A program made the translations under genes and the position numbers. DNA of 64,000 nucleotides from an uncultured Bacteroides sp. GTDB taxonomy: Bacteria > Bacteroidota > Bacteroidia > Bacteroidales > Bacteroidaceae. Below the pieces are notes generated by a model. The model was not told where the DNA came from and did no database searches. It saw only the letters and a program-made list of their open reading frames with translations. The stretch spans positions 2,222,001-2,286,000 of the forward strand of contig NZ_OY782495.1 in NCBI RefSeq assembly GCF_963677715.1. Direction: 5' to 3'. The number at the start of each line of letters is the position of its first letter. The stretch's first letter is position 1. This document shows positions 1-8,599 of the stretch, piece by piece.

Positions 1-781
1 TGCCCACACCCGATTGAAGTGGAAGGAAGGTAGAAGGAATGATGCCACGCTTCATATCTGCAGCAAGGAAATCGGCTACGTTCTGCCCAATCTTGTCGGT
101 CAACGGATCGGCAGCGGCAAATGAACGGGCTTCATCGGGTTTGTTTACTTCGACTACGCCGACAATTTTCTTTGGATCAACCTGAATATAAGGCAGTCCG
201 ATTCTGTCACTCGGTTTGTAGATCGGAATTTCGCGACGGTAAGGCGGGTCAAGCGGTTCGTATACATCGTGCATTCCCATCATGTTCTTGCTGTGCGCAC
301 TGTTTAGCTCAACAATGATTTTGTCTGCCAGGTGGCAAACGGTAGGTGCAATACCTCCGGCAGCGGTCAGGTAAATCTTTCCGTCGGCGGTTACTTCGCA
401 AGCTTCGATAATGGCTAGGTTTACTTTGCCCATAAATCCGTATCTAACCTCTTGCGCCATTTGTGAGAGGTGGATGTCGTTGTAGGCAATCTCTCCGTTG
501 TTTACTGCGGTACGAAAGTCCTTATTTGTAGTGTACGGTGCACGGTAGCGAATAGCTTTGGCGCGAGCCAGGATACCGTCGCACGAATCTCCGGTCGAAG
601 CTCCGGTAAAGATACCAACCTGAAAAGGATTGCCTTTGGCGTGTTCTTGTTCTGCTATTTTTGCTAGTTCAGCCGTAACGGCTTTGGCTGTTCCTGCGGG
701 AGTAAAGCCGCTCAGCCCGATATTGTAGCCATGCTTAACAAGGCTTGCAGCTTCTGCTGCAGTAATAAAATTGAATGACAT
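1..781 (-). CDS. Acetyl-CoA hydrolase/transferase family protein (succinate CoA-transferase type), 3' end outside window
   Basis: The reverse strand reads from an ATG at 781 as an open frame to the window edge, about 260 codons, so the C-terminal half is missing. The N-terminus begins MSFNFITAAEAASLVKHGYN and continues with GLSGFTPAGTAKAV, typical of the acetyl-CoA hydrolase / succinate:acetate CoA-transferase family. These cytoplasmic enzymes move CoA between short-chain acids in mixed-acid fermentation. The stretch with YGFMGKVNLAIIEA and AAGGIAPTVCHLADKIIVE fits the first CoA-transferase domain. The catalytic glutamate expected in the second half cannot be checked. It lies 36 bp downstream of the small membrane protein gene on the same strand and has no clear promoter of its own, so co-transcription is likely. 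Exact CoA acceptor is unknown. Confidence 0.85.
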   Translation of the reverse strand, partial: MSFNFITAAEAASLVKHGYNIGLSGFTPAGTAKAVTAELAKIAEQEHAKGNPFQVGIFTGASTGDSCDGILARAKAIRYRAPYTTNKDFRTAVNNGEIAYNDIHLSQMAQEVRYGFMGKVNLAIIEACEVTADGKIYLTAAGGIAPTVCHLADKIIVELNSAHSKNMMGMHDVYEPLDPPYRREIPIYKPSDRIGLPYIQVDPKKIVGVVEVNKPDEARSFAAADPLTDKIGQNVADFLAADMKRGIIPSTFLPLQSGVG

Positions 782-817
782 AGATAATAGTATATTTTCT
801 TAAGTTTGAATTAGTAA

Positions 818-1237
818 TTAATACTTCCTCTGGAGTATTTCCGACCAAATAATGGCGCGGCGGGCATCTTCTGCCGAATGAATGCCGAAATCTTGTTCGT
901 TGTTGTTGGTTTGCGGAGGTGAATCCTGTTTTTGGTTGTTTTTTTTGGTAGGCGGAAGAGGAGCATTCTTTTTGCTAAGCTCTTTTTTCCTTTGTTGAAC
1001 GGTTGTAGCAGCAGGAGCAATTACTTCGTGTGCAACAGGAGGCATTGCGCTTTTCTGCTCGGTGGGGAACCACTGTTCCCACCCTCCGGGGAGAGAAGGG
1101 CTTTCGTCATCTTCTCCTTTGGGAGACGGCGTACGAGGAGTTGCGTCAGCTTTTTCGGGTTTGTTTTTGCTGATTTGCCTGATTATTGCGACACCGATAA
1201 TGCCTACGATTAGTAGAAATTGCAGGAGATCTTTCAT
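818..1237 (-). CDS. Small single-pass membrane protein, function unknown
   Basis: The 139-residue product has one N-terminal hydrophobic segment (about residues 3-19, LLQFLLIVGIIGVAIIRQI). A long polar, proline- and lysine-rich linker follows (about 25-110). The C-terminus is a short conserved-looking tail, SAEDARRAIIWSEILQRKY. I recognise the layout as a Bacteroides hypothetical protein but know no function. The tail after a disordered linker suggests a docking peptide held near the membrane. A TAnnTTTG box lies upstream at 1258-1265 on the minus strand, and the CoA-transferase gene follows after 36 bp, so the two probably form one operon. Confidence 0.7.
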   Translation of the reverse strand: MKDLLQFLLIVGIIGVAIIRQISKNKPEKADATPRTPSPKGEDDESPSLPGGWEQWFPTEQKSAMPPVAHEVIAPAATTVQQRKKELSKKNAPLPPTKKNNQKQDSPPQTNNNEQDFGIHSAEDARRAIIWSEILQRKY

Positions 1238-1257
1238 CTTGTTTTATAATTACGGGC

Positions 1258-1265
1258 CAAAGGTA
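1258..1265 (-). promoter_or_regulatory. Bacteroides -7 promoter box for the small membrane protein / CoA-transferase operon
   Basis: The minus strand reads TACCTTTG, a full match to the Bacteroidetes -7 consensus TAnnTTTG. It lies about 20 bp upstream of the ATG at 1237. Confidence 0.6.
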
Positions 1266-1304
1266 GGCATTTAATCTGATTGTAGCCAATCTTTTAACAT
1301 GAAA

Positions 1305-1446
1305 AAAGGGCAGCTTCACAGCTCCCCTTAGTTTTTTTAACCTAAACCTTAACTATGAAAAAATCTAATGTTTCTTTCATCTCACAAATATGTGAATTTG
1401 AACTAAATAATGCAAGCAAAATATTAAAAAGAAACATTTAGGTTAA
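1305..1446 (-). ncRNA. Candidate structured small RNA, unassigned family
   Basis: The block has nested self-complementarity. AACCTAAA (1339-1346) pairs with TTTAGGTT (1437-1444), and ATGTTTCTTT (1368-1377) pairs with AAAGAAACAT (1428-1437). Together these give a long interrupted stem with a bulge of about 20 nt. Inside it, TCACA/TGTGA (1382-1395) forms a small hairpin. On the minus strand the structure leads straight into the terminator at 1306-1337, as expected for a free-standing small RNA. I see no convincing TAnnTTTG box upstream of its 5' end, and an untranslated relic is not excluded. Strand is inferred from the terminator position. Confidence 0.35.
1306..1337. terminator. Bidirectional intrinsic terminator
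   Basis: A 10-bp stem with one mismatch (AAGGGCAGCT / AGCTCCCCTT, loop TCAC) has an A/T run on both sides, so it can end transcripts from either strand. No protein gene ends here on either strand; it may close a minus-strand RNA from 1340-1446. Confidence 0.6.
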
Positions 1447-1560
1447 CATTAATTATAATCTGTAATATCAGACACCGCTCTTTGTTTTTTTATTTCCGGG
1501 CTTTTTGCGGCTAATCGGCAGAAAGGGACATGCGGAGTGCATGGGTAGGGACGGAGAGTG

Positions 1561-1661
1561 AGAGAGACGGTTGTATTTTCCCCAAGAGACGGTTGCATCC
1601 GGTGCAAGTGCAACCGTCTCTTGGGGCAAGTGCAACCGTCTCCGAGTTTTGGTGCAACCGC
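1561..1661. repeat. Palindromic repeat cluster (CAACCGTCTC / GAGACGGTTG)
   Basis: A perfect 18-bp inverted repeat, CCCCAAGAGACGGTTGCA at 1580-1597 and its complement at 1609-1626, encloses an 11-nt loop. Partial copies of the same motif flank it: GAGACGGTTG at 1563-1572, TGCAACCGTCTC at about 1631-1642 and TGCAACCG at 1653-1660. Together with the tandem repeat downstream, this fills most of the 803-bp gap between the small membrane protein gene and miaB. I see no coding sequence in the gap. Confidence 0.8.
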
Positions 1662-1765
1662 TATTTTCTTCGGTTACGATTCTTTTGAAAATGCAATGCG
1701 CCTGTTGTCGCCGGTGATATTTTTCTTTCTATACGACGAAGTCGTTTCTTCTTTCTTTTTCTTCT

Positions 1766-1810
1766 ATCTCTACTTTACTCTTCTCTACTTTACTCTTCTC
1801 TACTTTACTC
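1766..1810. repeat. 15-bp tandem repeat, three copies, pyrimidine tract
   Basis: The unit TTCTCTACTTTACTC is repeated three times; the first copy differs at one base. It continues into imperfect TTCTC repeats to about 1838. The whole tract is pyrimidine-only on the plus strand except for the A of TTTA/CTAC. Because the unit is 15 bp it stays open in frame, but the resulting peptide is low complexity and not a believable gene. Confidence 0.8.
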
Positions 1811-2002
1811 TTCTTTACTCTTCTCTTCTCTTCTCTACTATATGGGTGCTAGGTTTTCTAGGTTTTTAAGCCCTGCCACAAGGCGTTTCAAGGGTACTGC
1901 CATTTGTCTTATTTTGTTTTTTTTGGTCTCTTCTTGTTACTTCTATTTTATGTTATTGGATATATTTAGGCTTTAGCTTCTGATATATTGAATGCGAAGC
2001 CG

Positions 2003-2010
2003 TATCTTTG
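2003..2010 (+). promoter_or_regulatory. -7 promoter box of miaB
   Basis: TATCTTTG matches TAnnTTTG. It overlaps a possible TTG codon at 2008, which therefore cannot be the miaB start; the ATG at 2041 lies about 25 nt past the expected transcription start. Confidence 0.7.
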
Positions 2011-2040
2011 CAGTCACTAAATTTATTAAACGGAAAAAAT

Positions 2041-3408
2041 ATGAATGAATTAACGGGAGCAGACTTTAAATCTGCAACTGCTGATGACAACAAGAAGTTG
2101 TTTATTGAGACCTATGGCTGCCAGATGAATGTGGCGGACAGTGAAGTGATTGCCTCTGTGATGCAGATGGCGGGCTATTCTTTAGCCGAAACGCTGGATG
2201 AGGCGGATGCCGTGTTTATGAATACCTGCTCTATCAGAGACAATGCGGAGCAAAAGATTCTGAACCGCCTGGAGCATTTTTATTCTTTGAAAAAGAAGAA
2301 GAAACACCTCATCGTGGGTGTGCTTGGTTGCATGGCCGAACGTGTGAAGGATGATTTGATAGAGCAACACCATGTCGACCTGGTGGTTGGGCCGGATGCT
2401 TATCTTACCTTGCCCGATTTGGTTGCGGCTGTAGAGGCAGGCGAAAAGGCCATTAACGTAGAGCTCTCTACAACGGAGACTTATCGGGATGTGATCCCTT
2501 CGCGCATTTGCGGTAATCACATTTCGGGTTTTGTTTCCATCATGCGCGGATGCAACAACTTCTGCACGTATTGCATCGTGCCCTACACGCGTGGGCGTGA
2601 GCGTAGCCGGGATGTGGAAAGCATCCTTAATGAGGTAAGCGATCTGGTTGCCAAAGGCTATAAAGAAATAACACTTCTCGGACAGAACGTAAATTCTTAC
2701 AAGTTCGAAAAAGAAGGCGAAGCCATTACTTTCCCCATGCTGCTTCGCACCGTGGCCGAAAGTGCACCGGGTGTGCGCATCCGCTTTACCACTTCGCATC
2801 CCAAGGATATGAGCGATGAAACGCTGCAAGTCATAGCCGATGTACCGAATGTGTGCAAGCATGTACACCTGCCCGTTCAGAGTGGCAGTTCGCGCATCTT
2901 AAAGCTAATGAATAGAAAGTATACCCGCGAATGGTATTTGGAGCGGGTGGCTGCCATTAAAAGAATAGTGCCCGATTGCGGATTGAGTACCGACCTCTTT
3001 TCCGGCTTCCATTCCGAAACGGACGAAGATCATCAGTTCTCTCTCTCATTGATGGAAGAGTGCGGCTACGATGCTGCATTTATGTTTAAATATTCCGAAC
3101 GTCCGGGCACGTATGCCTCCAAACACTTGACCGATGATGTGCCTGAAGAAGTAAAAGTGGCTCGTTTGAGCGAGATTATCGCCTTGCAAAGCCGCTTGTC
3201 TGCCCGCTCAAATAACCGTTGCATCGGCAAAACCTACGAGGTGCTTGTAGAGGGTGTCTCTAAACGTTCGCGCGAACAATTATTTGGCCGGACGGAACAA
3301 AATAAAGTTGTTGTGTTCAATAAAGCGGCACACAAAATCGGTGATTTTGTGAACGTAAAGATAACCGAAGCCAGTTCGGCTACACTAAAAGGGGAAGTGG
3401 TCGATTAA
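2041..3408 (+). CDS. miaB: tRNA-2-methylthio-N6-dimethylallyladenosine synthase MiaB
   Basis: This radical-SAM methylthiotransferase adds the 2-methylthio group to i6A37 in tRNAs that read UNN codons. The product is 455 residues, a normal MiaB length. The N-terminal UPF0004 domain carries the three auxiliary-cluster cysteines C27 (YGCQMN), C63 (NTCSIRD) and C97 (LGCMAER). The radical-SAM motif CxxxCxxC is at C171, C175 and C178 (RGCNNFCTYC). A TRAM-like domain closes the protein (about 390-455). The ATG at 2041 is chosen because a longer TTG start at 2008 overlaps the promoter box. It is transcribed alone, ending at the hairpin at 3425-3462 shared with the convergent gene. Confidence 0.95.
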   Translation: MNELTGADFKSATADDNKKLFIETYGCQMNVADSEVIASVMQMAGYSLAETLDEADAVFMNTCSIRDNAEQKILNRLEHFYSLKKKKKHLIVGVLGCMAERVKDDLIEQHHVDLVVGPDAYLTLPDLVAAVEAGEKAINVELSTTETYRDVIPSRICGNHISGFVSIMRGCNNFCTYCIVPYTRGRERSRDVESILNEVSDLVAKGYKEITLLGQNVNSYKFEKEGEAITFPMLLRTVAESAPGVRIRFTTSHPKDMSDETLQVIADVPNVCKHVHLPVQSGSSRILKLMNRKYTREWYLERVAAIKRIVPDCGLSTDLFSGFHSETDEDHQFSLSLMEECGYDAAFMFKYSERPGTYASKHLTDDVPEEVKVARLSEIIALQSRLSARSNNRCIGKTYEVLVEGVSKRSREQLFGRTEQNKVVVFNKAAHKIGDFVNVKITEASSATLKGEVVD

Positions 3409-3424
3409 GTTTATCCTTAAACAG

Positions 3425-3462
3425 AAATGCCGAAGCACAATAGAAAAGAGCTTCGGCATTTT
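3425..3462. terminator. Bidirectional terminator between miaB and the PspC-like gene
   Basis: A perfect 12-bp stem (AAATGCCGAAGC / GCTTCGGCATTT) lies between two convergent genes and is followed by T-rich sequence on the plus strand. Confidence 0.85.
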
Positions 3463-3465
3463 CGT

Positions 3466-3657
3466 TTATCGTTGATAGCTTTCGGGCATAACCATCCACA
3501 GGATAATGTAAATAAGTACTCCTGCAAATGCGGTGAAAAAGGTCAATAAAGCATAGACTAATCGGGTAACGGTATAGTCAAATCCGAAATACTCAGCCAG
3601 CCCGCCACATACGCCGGCTATTTTTTTGTTGCTTGATCTTGTCAATCGTTTATCCAT
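3466..3657 (-). CDS. PspC-domain small membrane protein
   Basis: The 63-residue protein is a single PspC domain. A basic N-terminus, MDKRLTRSSNKKIAGVCGG, leads to LAEYFGFDYTVTRLVYALL and one hydrophobic helix (about 35-57). PspC domains occur in envelope-stress proteins. Stand-alone copies like this are common in Bacteroidetes and their role is not established. The gene has its own minus-strand promoter box (3689-3696) and shares a terminator with miaB. Confidence 0.85.
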   Translation of the reverse strand: MDKRLTRSSNKKIAGVCGGLAEYFGFDYTVTRLVYALLTFFTAFAGVLIYIILWMVMPESYQR

Positions 3658-3688
3658 GATGATGTAATTATTAGGTGATGTTCGGAAA

Positions 3689-3696
3689 CAAATATA
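3689..3696 (-). promoter_or_regulatory. -7 promoter box of the PspC-like gene
   Basis: The minus strand reads TATATTTG, matching TAnnTTTG, about 32 bp upstream of the ATG at 3657. Confidence 0.6.
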
Positions 3697-3844
3697 TAGC
3701 TATTTTATTAACTATTGGCTTGTTCTATTATTAAAAGACCTTAACAAGTACCCTTTACGTCGCTTTTTATTTGTTTATTTGCACCAAATTCGGGCATATT
3801 GCGGTCTGCTGCTGCAGGTTGCTTTTAAATTTGTTATAGAACCA

Positions 3845-4747
3845 ATGAATAAACTCATTATAGATGCTTGTCCGCTCTGTGGTAGTACGCATTTAAGGCC
3901 TTTTCTTACTTGTCGCGATTTTTACGCTTCCGGAGAACCATTTGAGTTGTTCAGATGTGACGATTGTAGTTTCACGTTTACCCGCGGATTTCCTGTGGAA
4001 GCAGAAATAGGCAAGTATTATGAAACGCCCGATTACATCTCCCATTCCGATACGAAGAAGGGAGCAATGAACTTTATTTATCATCTCGTACGCAGGTATA
4101 TGTTGGCTAAAAAAGCCCGGTTGGTGAGTCGGGAAGCCCACCTGCGTGTGGGTAAAATATTAGATATAGGCACAGGAACCGGCTATTTTGCAAATGCGAT
4201 GCAAATGCGTGGCTGGGAAGTGGAAGCCATTGAGAAGAATGCCGCTGCACGCGCTTTTGCGCAAGAGCATTTTGCCTTGAAGGTGAAGAGCGAAGATGCA
4301 TTAAGCACTTTTGGTGCCGGAACGTTCGACGTAATCACTCTTTGGCATGTGATGGAACATTTAGAGCACCTGAATGAAACGTGGGAGCGGTTTTCCGAAC
4401 TCTTAACGGAAAAAGGTGTGCTCATTATTGCGGTGCCTAATTGTGCTTCTTATGATGCCGAAAGATATGGCGAGCACTGGGCAGCCTATGATGTGCCCAG
4501 GCACTTGTGGCATTTTACGCCTGCAACCATGCAACAGTGGGGGGCTAAAAACGGCTTCATTCTTGCTGCACGGCATCCGATGCCTTTCGATGCCTTTTAT
4601 GTGTCGATGTTAAGTGAAAAGTATCTTGGAAATTCTTTCTCTTTTATCAGAGGAATGATTGCCGGAACCGTGGCCTGGTTTAATACCCAGGCAAAAAAAG
4701 AGAGAAGTAGTTCGATGATTTATGTATTCAGAAAAAAGAAAGAATGA
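3845..4747 (+). CDS. Class I SAM-dependent methyltransferase with N-terminal zinc-binding motif
   Basis: The 300-residue protein starts with a four-cysteine motif, CPLCGS (about 10-15) and CDDC (about 37-40), likely a zinc ribbon. A Methyltransf_23-type Rossmann fold follows, with the SAM-binding motif ILDIGTGTGYFA near residue 105 and WHVMEHLEH near 170. The substrate is unknown; similar proteins are annotated only as class I methyltransferases. The ATG at 3845 (MNKLIIDACPLCGS) is preferred over an in-frame TTG at 3779, because the extra residues are unlike the family. The stop overlaps the ftsX start by 4 nt (ATGA), so translation is probably coupled. Confidence 0.8.
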   Translation: MNKLIIDACPLCGSTHLRPFLTCRDFYASGEPFELFRCDDCSFTFTRGFPVEAEIGKYYETPDYISHSDTKKGAMNFIYHLVRRYMLAKKARLVSREAHLRVGKILDIGTGTGYFANAMQMRGWEVEAIEKNAAARAFAQEHFALKVKSEDALSTFGAGTFDVITLWHVMEHLEHLNETWERFSELLTEKGVLIIAVPNCASYDAERYGEHWAAYDVPRHLWHFTPATMQQWGAKNGFILAARHPMPFDAFYVSMLSEKYLGNSFSFIRGMIAGTVAWFNTQAKKERSSSMIYVFRKKKE

Positions 4748-5625
4748 AAAGTAAAAGCAGAAATAATTCAGCTTCTTATTTTGATATGCAATTTATTACT
4801 TCAAGTATCAGCACCATGCTTGTGTTGCTGTTGCTCGGGTTGGTTGTGTTTTTCGTATTGGCAGCGAATAATCTTTCCGTTTATGTGCGCGAGAACATTA
4901 ATTTTTCGGTGCTGGTCAGTGATGACATGAAAGAATCTGATATTATAAAGATGCAGAAAGAATTGAATAAGGAACCTTTTGTGAAAGAATCTGTCTATAT
5001 ATCTAAGAAGCAGGCTCTAAAGGAGCAATCGGAGGCAATGGGCACTAATCCGGAAGAGTTCTTGGGTTATAACCCTTTCACTGCTTCTATAGAGATTAAA
5101 CTGCACTCTGACTATGCCAATTCCGATAGTATTGCTAAAATAGAAAAGAGAATAAAGAAGAACACGAATATACAGGATATTCTGTATCAGAGAGAGTTGA
5201 TAGATGCGGTAAATGAGAATATACGCACGATAAGTCTGGTTTTGCTGGCATTGGCTTTGGTTTTGACATTCATTTCATTTGCCTTGATTAATAATACTAT
5301 CCGTCTGGCTATTTACTCTAAACGCTTTTTAATTCACACCATGAAACTGGTGGGGGCAAGCTGGGCCTTTATCCGAAGGCCGTTCCTGCTTCGAAACATC
5401 TGGAGCGGTGTGCTCGCTGCTGCTATAGCCGATGCTATATTGATGGGCACGGCCTATTCTCTTGTCTCTTACGAGCCGGGGCTTATCCGTGTCATTACAC
5501 CGAATGTAATGCTATTGGTATCGCTCTCCGTTTTTACTTTCGGTGTTATTATCACCTTCTTGTGCGCCTATCTCTCTATCAATAAATATCTGCGTATGAA
5601 GGCGAGTTCTTTATACTATATATAG
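4744..5625 (+). CDS. ftsX: FtsX-like permease component of the FtsEX division complex
   Basis: FtsX is the membrane partner of the ATPase FtsE and transmits a signal to peptidoglycan hydrolases at the septum. The 293-residue protein has the expected layout: TM1 at about 22-44, a periplasmic domain of about 120 residues (roughly 45-165), then three more TM segments (about 168-190, 220-242, 258-280). The FtsX permease fold is visible in LVGASWAFIRRPFLLRNIWSG. No ftsE lies beside it in this window, which is usual in Bacteroides where the two genes can be apart. It overlaps the upstream methyltransferase and precedes DUF3098. Confidence 0.85.
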   Translation: MKSKSRNNSASYFDMQFITSSISTMLVLLLLGLVVFFVLAANNLSVYVRENINFSVLVSDDMKESDIIKMQKELNKEPFVKESVYISKKQALKEQSEAMGTNPEEFLGYNPFTASIEIKLHSDYANSDSIAKIEKRIKKNTNIQDILYQRELIDAVNENIRTISLVLLALALVLTFISFALINNTIRLAIYSKRFLIHTMKLVGASWAFIRRPFLLRNIWSGVLAAAIADAILMGTAYSLVSYEPGLIRVITPNVMLLVSLSVFTFGVIITFLCAYLSINKYLRMKASSLYYI

Positions 5626-5679
5626 TAGTATAGCAGGGTGATTAATCTGAATTTGGAATAAAAAAATCATATAATAAGA

Positions 5680-5913
5680 ATGATGGATAAACAGAAATTT
5701 GCTTTCGATAAAACCAACTTTATTTTGTTGGCTATCGGCATGGCGGTTGTCATTTTGGGTTTTGTGTTAATGTCCGGCTCCCCTTCAACAGAGACAGTCT
5801 TTCAACCTGATATCTTCAGCGTTCGCAGAATAAGAGTCGCACCGATCGTTTGTTTGTCGGGCTTTGTCTTTATGATTTATGCTGTGTTGCGCAGGCCCAA
5901 AACCAAGGAATAG
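5680..5913 (+). CDS. DUF3098 family small membrane protein
   Basis: The 77-residue protein has two hydrophobic segments (about 13-32 and 51-70) separated by SGSPSTETVFQPDIFSVRR. This matches DUF3098, a Bacteroidetes family found between ftsX and uppP. Function is unknown; the neighbourhood suggests a cell-envelope role. It sits 54 bp after ftsX and 3 bp before uppP. Confidence 0.8.
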   Translation: MMDKQKFAFDKTNFILLAIGMAVVILGFVLMSGSPSTETVFQPDIFSVRRIRVAPIVCLSGFVFMIYAVLRRPKTKE

Positions 5914-5916
5914 GCG

Positions 5917-6807
5917 ATGGGAGAGTTAACAATATTGCAAACCATTATCATTGCTATTGTAGAGGGGCTGACGGAATTTTTGCCGGTTTCTTCGACGGGG
6001 CACATGATTATCGTTCAGAGCATGCTTGGCATTCAGAGCACGGAATTTGTGAAAGCGTTTACCGTCATTATCCAGTTTGGTGCAATCTTATCTGTTGTGT
6101 GCCTCTATTGGAAGCGCTTCTTTAAGCTGAACGAATGTCGCATTTTCGATCGGGGAGAAGTGGCAGGAAAGAGGCCTTTGAACAGATACAAAGTTTATGG
6201 CAAGCGATTTCTGTACAAGTTTGATTTTTATTGGAAATTGCTTGTTGCCTTTTTGCCTGCGGCCTTTTTCGGATTGCTCTTTAGCGATAAGATTGATCAA
6301 TTGCTGGAGGACGTAACGGTTGTGGCGGCAATGCTTGTGGTGGGTGGCATCTTTATGCTTTTTTGCGATAAAATATTCTCGAAAGGAGATGAGGGCGTGG
6401 AACTGACGGAAAAGAAAGCATTCAATATAGGGCTTTTTCAGTGCATTGCTATGATACCGGGCGTTTCTCGTTCCATGGCAACGATCGTAGGGGGCATGGC
6501 ACAGAAAATGACTCGAAAGAATGCTGCCGAGTTTTCCTTTTTTCTGGCTGTTCCGACAATGTTCGCCGCTACTGCCTACAAAGTGCTTAAACTGTTCCTT
6601 GATGGTGGAACGCAAGTTTTAATGGACAATCTGGCTACGCTTATCATTGGCAATGTCGTTGCGTTTGTTGTCGCTCTGTTGGCCATTAAGTTTTTTATCA
6701 GCTTTGTCACAAAATACGGATTTAAAGCATTTGGTTATTACCGTATTATTGTAGGAGGAGCTATTCTTGTGATGTTGATGTTAGGTTATAATTTAGATGT
6801 TGTTTGA
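5917..6807 (+). CDS. uppP: Undecaprenyl-diphosphatase UppP (BacA)
   Basis: UppP dephosphorylates undecaprenyl diphosphate in the inner membrane to recycle the lipid carrier for peptidoglycan and surface polysaccharides. The 296-residue protein has both signature motifs: [15 protein letters not shown] (residues 16-30, with E16, E20, S26 and H29) and [13 protein letters not shown] (near 187-199). Several TM helices surround them. An insertion of polar residues around 70-100 separates the first two helical bundles, common in Bacteroidetes homologues. The stop overlaps the truB start by one base (TGATG), and both genes belong to the ftsX-to-folK operon. Confidence 0.95.
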   Translation: MGELTILQTIIIAIVEGLTEFLPVSSTGHMIIVQSMLGIQSTEFVKAFTVIIQFGAILSVVCLYWKRFFKLNECRIFDRGEVAGKRPLNRYKVYGKRFLYKFDFYWKLLVAFLPAAFFGLLFSDKIDQLLEDVTVVAAMLVVGGIFMLFCDKIFSKGDEGVELTEKKAFNIGLFQCIAMIPGVSRSMATIVGGMAQKMTRKNAAEFSFFLAVPTMFAATAYKVLKLFLDGGTQVLMDNLATLIIGNVVAFVVALLAIKFFISFVTKYGFKAFGYYRIIVGGAILVMLMLGYNLDVV

Positions 6808-7517
6808 TGAACTTTAAAGAAGGAGAAGTACTCTATTTTAATAAACCGCTTCGGTGGACCTCTTTTAATTTGGTTTCTCAGGTGCGTTCCAGCCTCGTGC
6901 ATAAATTAAAAACAAAGAAGCTAAAGGTGGGGCATGCCGGCACATTAGATCCTCTGGCAACAGGAGTGATGATTATCTGTACCGGTAAGGCCACGAAGAG
7001 AATAGAGGAGTTTCAGTATCATACAAAAGAGTATATAGCCACCATTCAGTTGGGTGCAACCACTGCTTCATTCGATCTTGAAAAGGAAGTTGATGCCACT
7101 TATCCGACGGAGCATATTACTCCGGAGATGGTGAAAGAGGTATTGCATCGGTTTATCGGGGAGATTCAACAGGTGCCTCCGGCTTTTTCAGCCTGCAAGG
7201 TAGATGGTGCCCGCGCGTATGATCTTGCACGAAAAGGCAAAGAAGTAGAACTGAAACCGAAGACACTTGTTATAGATGATATAGAATTGCTTGCATGCAG
7301 TTTGCCGGAAATTAAAATCCGCGTGGTTTGCAGCAAAGGTACGTATATTAGGGCCTTGGCCCGGGATATTGGAGAAGCATTGAACAGTGGTGCTCATTTA
7401 ACGGGGCTGATACGCACGCGAGTGGGTGAGGTGATGCTGTCTCACTGTATGGATCCCGGCAATTTTGTCGAGTGGTTAAATCAGCAGAGTATTGAGGAAG
7501 ATAATAAAAATGTATAA
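6807..7517 (+). CDS. truB: tRNA pseudouridine(55) synthase TruB
   Basis: TruB makes pseudouridine at position 55 of the tRNA T-loop. The 236-residue protein has the catalytic motif [12 protein letters not shown] with Asp48, and a later motif [14 protein letters not shown]. It lacks a long C-terminal PUA domain, giving the short form seen in Bacteroidetes. ATG at 6807 overlaps the uppP stop; an in-frame TTG at 6804 would add only one residue. Confidence 0.95.
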   Translation: MNFKEGEVLYFNKPLRWTSFNLVSQVRSSLVHKLKTKKLKVGHAGTLDPLATGVMIICTGKATKRIEEFQYHTKEYIATIQLGATTASFDLEKEVDATYPTEHITPEMVKEVLHRFIGEIQQVPPAFSACKVDGARAYDLARKGKEVELKPKTLVIDDIELLACSLPEIKIRVVCSKGTYIRALARDIGEALNSGAHLTGLIRTRVGEVMLSHCMDPGNFVEWLNQQSIEEDNKNV

Positions 7518-7528
7518 AGAGAGTAGAA

Positions 7529-8587
7529 ATGAAACTGTCGCAATTTAAATTTAAGCTACCTGAGGAAAAGATTGCTTTGCATCCGGCAAAGTATCGTGAT
7601 GAGTCGCGCCTGATGGTGCTTCATAAAAGCACTGGTGAGATAGAGCATAAGGTATTTAAAGATATCTTAGGTTATTTTGATGATAAAGATGTGTTTATCT
7701 TTAATGATACCAAAGTATTTCCTGCTCGTCTGTATGGCAATAAAGAAAAGACGGGGGCACGCATAGAGGTGTTTCTGTTACGTGAGTTGAATGAAGAACT
7801 TCGTTTGTGGGATGTCTTGGTCGATCCGGCCCGTAAAATCCGTATAGGAAACAAGCTCTATTTTGGCGAAGATGATTCTATGGTTGCCGAGGTGATAGAT
7901 AATACCACTTCGCGCGGGCGTACGCTTCGTTTTCTTTACGACGGACCTCATGAAGAGTTTAAGAAAGCACTATATGATTTGGGGGAAACCCCGTTGCCTC
8001 ATAGCATCATCAAACGCCCTGTTGAACCTGAAGATGCCGAACGTTTTCAATCTATTTTTGCAAAAGTCGAAGGGGCGGTAACGGCACCTACGGCTAATTT
8101 GCACTTCAGTCGCGAGCTGATGAAACGTCTTGAAATTAAAGGTATTAATTTTGCTTTTATCACGATGCATGCCGGGTTGGGGAACTTTCGTGATATTGAC
8201 GTAGAAGATTTGACTAAGCATAAAATGGATTCCGAACAAATGTTTGTTACGGAAGAAGCTATTAACATCGTTAATCGCGGCAAAGACCTTGGGCGAAACA
8301 TTTGTGCGGTGGGCACTACGGTGATGCGTGCCATAGAGAGTGCTGTGAGCACCGACGGGCATCTCAAGGAATTCGAAGGCTGGACCAATAAATTCATTTT
8401 CCCACCGTATGAATTTACCGTAGCCAATAGCATGATCTCTAATTTTCACATGCCGTTTTCTACCCTGCTTATGGTAACTGCTGCCTTTGGAGGCTATGAC
8501 CAAGTTATGGATGCTTATCAGGTTGCTTTGAAGGAAGGTTATCGTTTTGGAACATATGGCGATGCTATCTTGATTTTAGACAAATAA
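7529..8587 (+). CDS. queA: S-adenosylmethionine:tRNA ribosyltransferase-isomerase QueA
   Basis: QueA transfers and isomerises the ribosyl moiety of SAM onto preQ1-modified tRNA to form epoxyqueuosine. The 352-residue length is normal. Visible family motifs are [26 protein letters not shown] at the N-terminus, [15 protein letters not shown] near 50-65, [13 protein letters not shown] near 181-193 and [12 protein letters not shown] near 303-314. It starts 11 bp after truB and 12 bp before folK, so it sits in the same operon. Its substrate SAM is made by metK two genes downstream. Confidence 0.95.
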   Translation: MKLSQFKFKLPEEKIALHPAKYRDESRLMVLHKSTGEIEHKVFKDILGYFDDKDVFIFNDTKVFPARLYGNKEKTGARIEVFLLRELNEELRLWDVLVDPARKIRIGNKLYFGEDDSMVAEVIDNTTSRGRTLRFLYDGPHEEFKKALYDLGETPLPHSIIKRPVEPEDAERFQSIFAKVEGAVTAPTANLHFSRELMKRLEIKGINFAFITMHAGLGNFRDIDVEDLTKHKMDSEQMFVTEEAINIVNRGKDLGRNICAVGTTVMRAIESAVSTDGHLKEFEGWTNKFIFPPYEFTVANSMISNFHMPFSTLLMVTAAFGGYDQVMDAYQVALKEGYRFGTYGDAILILDK

Positions 8588-8599
8588 GAGACGCAGGCA

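Noticed and set aside
1558..1869. Open frame of about 100 codons
   Set aside because: It runs through the palindrome cluster and the tandem repeat and gives a low-complexity F/L/Y/S peptide with no promoter or family resemblance.
2182..2868. Long minus-strand open frame inside miaB
   Set aside because: It is fully antisense to a well-conserved gene; the sense strand has every MiaB motif.
8047..8433. Minus-strand frame inside queA
   Set aside because: It is antisense to conserved queA and has no independent support.
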